A stretch of 64,000 nt of DNA. It comes from Alentia gelatinosa (taxonomy: Eukaryota; Annelida; Polychaeta; Phyllodocida; Polynoidae). Location of the stretch: positions 121,627,016 to 121,691,015 of the forward strand of contig OX465580.1 in assembly GCA_950022655.1 (NCBI GenBank). Reading direction: 5' to 3'. Below the pieces are notes generated by a model. It saw only the letters and a program-made list of their open reading frames with translations. It was not told the DNA's origin and searched no databases. Below, piece by piece: positions 60,134 through 64,000 of the stretch. Every line of letters begins with the position of its first letter. Positions within the stretch are counted from its first letter, which is position 1. Both the position numbers and the translations under genes were made by a program.

Positions 60134-62968
60134 CTGAAAACATTTAAAATACATGGATTAGTAAGAAACTCCAAAATCTGTCACTATTGGATGCATACTT
60201 AACATATCTCATACACACACCACCCACCCACACACAAAGGTAAATGCACCAGGCTACTTATATATACCTAAGGTTTAGGTTCTTCTATGTAATGATTTGC
60301 ATACATTTGTTTGTAAACATATGATTAGTACTATCTGCCATTGATGTACCTGTATGAATTATTCAAATATATTTATATATCTGTCCATCCAAGGTGCCTC
60401 ATATGGTATATTCCTATGCAGATACTATCTTTCTTCTCAGCCAAGAAACCAGTTAGGTAAGTTAGGAATAGCTACTTACCACCACAGAGGTGCTCCAGGT
60501 AGCCCTGCTTTTGTGGCTTTGTTAACCATCCACACAAACCCCGACGACTGATTGCCAGCGACACCTCGTAAGTGAAGATTGAGGTCTGCTCAGGGCTCAG
60601 CTTCTGTGAATACATTTCACATAGACATAACACACAATAATAGCGACAAAATATGATATCTGAGAAACGTTGGTAAAATTCCAACTCACGAAATACAGGA
60701 ATAGAAATGTTGTTCATTGACTTCCATATTGTGACATGTATATTTTCTATATGATTCAACAAATGCAAACATTTTGGATGAGAAATTCCTTAAACACTTT
60801 CTTACATTTTAGAGACATAAGATATATACACTGAGACTAAAAGGAATTGCATGAGAAAAATGTAAAATTCACTCCAGGTGATATGCCAACTCATAAAAGA
60901 TATGGATAGAGATGCTTTTCATTGATTTGTAAAGCATAGTGATTCAGTAGGGTGTTTTTTCAGCCATGACAATTGTTTATAGCAACCGTTGGGAGACATC
61001 AGTGTCCCATACACATACAATCATACAGTGCCAGCATTTTTCACATTTTTAGTCAAATATTTCTGAGCATCAAATTAACCACAAGAAAATCAGGATATTT
61101 GGGATATAGGCACACCATATACATAGAACTCCTCGCTTCAAAGATTTTAACAACTGAGAAAAGAGCTATAACCACCCATTATCCCTGTATGACATGTCTA
61201 ACCTTGTCATTGATTCTGACAGTTTGGGCGACTATTTCACCTACGATAACCTACGATTATCACTATTATAGGGCACTTCAAACCGTCCTTAGTGTCGGAC
61301 CCAACGATTGTCTAAAGGACGACTCTAAACGGTCACTATTAACATGGACAGTGTATCTCTAGAGTTTTATGTCCATACTATTAACGATCGTCCTTACTGA
61401 AAAACACCACCTGTTATCTTTAGCGGTAGGGGTAGGGTGATGTTTAGGGTTAGGGTTAGTGTTAGGGTTAAGGAAAGGGTTGGGGTTAAGGGCTGGATTT
61501 TCTGTTGTTTTCCCCCAGAGAAGACAAAATTTCAGGCCAGGATAACACACTACTAAGTATAGTATCTATTCACAGTTGTATTAATAAGATACTTGAGTTG
61601 GGAAGATTAAAAACGGGTCAGGTTTGTTACGGGTCGAGTTTTTCTAACGGGTCGCCTTCTTTGCAGGTCATGTTTTTTAAGGATCGAGTATGTTTCGGGT
61701 CGAGCTCTCCAGTATTCGTCAATCGTCAGAAAGGTACCTACCCAGAATTCATCCGGGGGGATGTGGTTGATGATGGGTACAGTCATGTGATCTGATAACA
61801 TCTTTCCCACATCCCTCAAGTCCTCACCTCTTACGCCAGCTGTTTGGAATATAATGCACACATAAAAAGAGCAACAAGTATGCTATTCACAAATGAGACA
61901 TAAAAAGCTTGTTAGTGAGAATAATAGATATTGTCAAATTAGGCTGAGATAGAGACAACAAGCATACATATAAGAAATATGTGAGTATGTTCTTATCTAA
62001 TTACTTTATGCAATTCTTGAATCTACCTATGTCAGCCACACCTTACGTATACCCCTTGGTTTATATCATTAATAAAGACTGGATTCAAAGCTACTGGGAT
62101 CAAACGTGACGCCTTGATGCGGTTATACTCAATAGCGTCAGAGGGCGCCACTGACCACACAGACAGTCACCGCAGGAGCAGAGACACTAGTCACTACGTT
62201 TTTCACGTTACACTAAAATAAACCCTTTGGGAGGATATGACCAAGCCTCCATAGCCCATTTGCTTGTTGCCTTGTTCATGACTAGCCCCGAGCCGAGTTG
62301 AGTATTTGAGAATAAGAATAAGTTAAATTCATTGATGATCTTAAATACAATGAAGAATAAAGAGACTTAAATACCGAGTATGATCCCAAACTCGCTGAAG
62401 TTGTCTTCATCCCATTGTCTAACCCGTCCATAATACAGCATCAAACTTTGAGCCAATGCCGTTAAGACAGCAATGTCACATTGCTGCATGCGCCCAAGGA
62501 TGGTTGTCGTGGTTCTGCATTGTATTGACAACATAATTATATATAGAGTACAAAATAATTATAACTTCTGTAATGCTTTAAGGGACAATGAGCGCAGATT
62601 AAAGGAATATGATGGTCAAATAATAGCCTGCAATGGATACTCCATCTCCTTTGCTACTCTTGAAATCCTCTGGAATGATATTTTGATCGCAAGAAATACT
62701 TTCCTATACACTTTTCTTTATAGGGAGTAGAGACTGATTTACATAGACAAAAGGTGTTATAATTCACAAATTTTGAACCTGTATTCACAAAAACTGCTCT
62801 TTGGGGAGAGAATAAAGGGTATTACACGACAGCTTGCATGGGGATTCTGGAGATCTCTTGGTCGGTGAAGCCACAGACCAGATGGTTCAGTCTGGTCAGG
62901 TCGTAGTAAGTCAGTCCCTCTGGGTCTAAGTTGTATTCCCGTAAGTACCGTGTGGTCAATACACGGAG
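60045..62968 (-). CDS. Stereocilin/otoancorin/mesothelin-like protein, last five exons
   Basis: Five in-phase exons encode 186 C-terminal residues. Helical repeat phrases LTYYDLTRLNHLVCGFTDQE, ISRIPMQAV, FSEFGIILAGVRGEDL and INHIPPDEFW resemble the alpha-solenoid repeats of the mesothelin superfamily (stereocilin, otoancorin, mesothelin), extracellular proteins that attach gels or matrices to apical cell surfaces. The last exon ends with a small-residue site and a hydrophobic run, MLVFILFVIRATVLY, then a short tail to TAA, as in GPI-anchor signals of otoancorin and mesothelin. The 5' part of the gene lies right of 62968, probably beyond the window. The family is assigned from the repeat style and the tail, not from a long identity. 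Confidence 0.68.
60480..60603 (-). CDS. Otoancorin-like exon D
   Basis: Acceptor attcacag, donor GGTG|gtaagt; 124 nt, phase 0 to 1. KLSPEQTSIFTYEVSLAIS, then a Cys- and Lys-containing end. Confidence 0.68.
61344..61376. repeat. 33-bp conserved mini-palindrome, copy 2
   Basis: ATGGACAGTGTATCTCTA through TTATGTCCAT, 31 of 33 positions as at 50640. It lies between the words CGGTCACTATTAAC and TACTATTAACGATCG. Confidence 0.75.
61443..61493. repeat. Interstitial telomere-like run
   Basis: TTAGGGTTAGGGTTAGTG, TTAGGGTTAAGG and related degenerate hexamers. It precedes by 120 bp an array of GGGTCGAG-type units at 61613-61708, again pairing TTAGGG-like and short-unit arrays. Confidence 0.8.
61613..61708. 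repeat. Tandem ACGGGTCGAGTTTTT-type units
   Basis: About five degenerate units: ACGGGTCAGGTTTGTT, ACGGGTCGAGTTTTTCT, ACGGGTCGCC, GGATCGAGTATGTTT, CGGGTCGAGCTCTCC. It lies in the intron between otoancorin-like exons C and D. Confidence 0.7.
61742..61839 (-). CDS. Otoancorin-like exon C
   Basis: Acceptor ccaaacag, donor CTGG|gtaggt; 98 nt, phase 1 to 0. AGVRGEDLRDVGKMLSDHM, then NHIPPDEFW. With exon B it forms IILAGVRGEDL, a typical repeat junction. Confidence 0.72.
62375..62483 (-). CDS. Otoancorin-like exon B
   Basis: Acceptor gcatgcag, donor CTCG|gtattt; 109 nt, phase 0 to 1. DIAVLTALAQSLMLYYG, then WDEDNFSEFGIIL. Confidence 0.7.
62828..62968 (-). CDS. Otoancorin-like exon A
   Basis: Acceptor tctgtttag; the donor GTC|gtgtaa is weak. 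47 codons, phase 0: LRVLTTRYLREYNLDPEG, then the VCGFTDQEISRIP motif. Confidence 0.65.
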
Positions 62969-64000
62969 CTAAACAGAAAAAGAGACAGTCAGCAAGTGTG
63001 TGTGGCCTCAACCATTTGTCTATGTCAGATATTCTTGCAAACGTCAACACGGAGGTAGTTTTTGTATTCATTAATTCAGATACTATCCTTGGGTACTTCT
63101 CCCGTTTAAACAAAACCAAGTCTTGCAAAGATAAAGTATGCAGGTTTTCCATTAACGTTACAGAACTCATAGATATTATTTACATAGTATGGGATGACTA
63201 ATGACACGGACCTCTGGGAGCTGTTTCAAAACCATAGACTTAACCCACGTTTTGAAACAGCTCCCAGGACTGGGCAGCTGTATCCAAGCTACAGTATGGT
63301 AACTCTAGACCTCTTGGCCACTACCAGTCTTGTGTAATTTAATCGGTCTGGGGTCTTCCATAAAGCCCTGCACCCATCACCGCCGATGCATTACAATAGA
63401 CATCCAGATACACTACGATTAGAAATAGAGGGATTTAAGGTTTCCCAGAACCTTTTATGCGCAGCCGAGCTCTGCTGTTACACTATGTCAATAGGCCTGT
63501 TTCCATTGGCCGACGAAAACGGTGTACATTTTACGAGTTCTCATAATAGCCCATTTCCATTGTGCCTCAGCAGTGATAGAGGTCTGTTGGTGGTTCCTAA
63601 AGCGGCTATTCCACTAGACTGGTTCCCTGCCCATATGAATAAGGGGCAGGTAACGGGTCCCACAGGCATGGCCTTCAACTTTGGCTGGTGCCCGCCTGTG
63701 ACTAGCGGAGACCCCGGGAACCAGCCTAGTGGTTTGGCTGGTATCCGCTTGTCATATACCTAATTCCGCCGATCCCTCTAGCGGATGACCAGGGAACCAG
63801 GAGGCGTTACCAATAATGCACCACGAAACTGGAACCCGTTATCTGGCCAATAGTCTAACTCAGCCAGGCTTTCATGCTACTATTCCACAACCCCGCGCAA
63901 ACCCCATCCGGGCGCCTTATGTTCGCCTCTTGGTCGTCGGCGTCAACAGCCGGCCCAAATTGCATGTCTGTGGCGACAATCTGCTTGGTGGAACAGCTTG
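62969..64000. other. Upstream intron sequence and repeat-like DNA at the window edge
   Basis: Should be intronic to the otoancorin-like gene. 63214-63267 is a perfect hairpin (19-bp arms CTGGGAGCTGTTTCAAAAC). 63380-63900 is less AT-rich, with inverted phrases ACTAGACTGGTTCCC and GGGAACCAGCCTAGT, and TTTCCATTG repeats, like a decayed DNA transposon. No exon recognised. Confidence 0.5.

Noticed and set aside
63386..63763. 125-codon plus-strand frame
   Set aside because: It overlaps inverted and repeated phrases typical of a decayed transposon and shows no protein motif.

Overview
The window looks like AT-rich nuclear DNA of an invertebrate animal, most likely a marine lophotrochozoan such as a mollusc. 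The evidence is short GT-AG exons spread over long introns, animal-specific gene families, and a dense load of small non-autonomous transposons, palindromes and degraded retroelements. There are no operons, and most open frames are chance. The species assignment is inference only.

Four protein-coding loci can be read. (1) Positions 244-401 (+) hold the last coding exon of a ZYG11/ZER1-like substrate receptor of CUL2 ubiquitin ligases; the rest lies left of the window. (2) Positions 12181-35402 (-) hold nine exons of a NADPH-oxidase activator of the p67phox/NOXA1 family: TPR repeats with the Rac-binding arginine, the activation segment, a GC-rich proline-rich exon, and most of a PB1 domain. 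No central SH3 was found, the C-terminal SH3 was not located, and about 9 residues are missing between exons 3 and 4. (3) Positions 38498-55204 (-) hold a complete 12-exon gene for a 580-residue coiled-coil protein with a Ser/Arg-rich N-terminus. All exon phases agree, but I do not recognise the protein. (4) Positions 60045-62968 (-) hold the last five exons of a stereocilin/otoancorin/mesothelin-like protein ending in a hydrophobic tail typical of a GPI-anchor signal.

The space between and inside these genes is mobile DNA: a decayed LINE reverse transcriptase (4.9-5.95 kb), a Penelope-like RT scrap (26.3 kb), tRNA-derived SINEs (4.3, 29.0, 50.0 kb), a piggyBac-type MITE flanked by TTAA (20.6 kb), pogo/Tigger-like MITEs (2.4, 38.9, 48.1 kb), a 265-bp CAGGGATG-ended MITE family (19.4, 19.9, 23.8 kb), and elements whose ends are inverted arrays of short GC-rich units (33.1, 48.8, 55.6 kb).

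The most unusual signal is a set of long, nearly perfect palindromes (12.5, 17.3, 25.4, 26.0, 30.9, 43.5, 50.8 kb). Their stems differ widely between loci, but most share an apical module of GGC-loop-GCC flanked by unpaired TC on both sides. They fall into two element types: one pairs a roughly 140-bp terminal-inverted-repeat unit (TTTATCTCACCC ends) with a neighbouring palindrome; the other carries the palindrome at its extreme end. One member of the second type is inserted inside a palindrome of the first type with a 6-bp target duplication, which fixes its boundaries to the base. A second notable signal is a tiny hairpin-bearing insertion (49 and 92 bp) flanked at both loci by 15-17 bp direct repeats.
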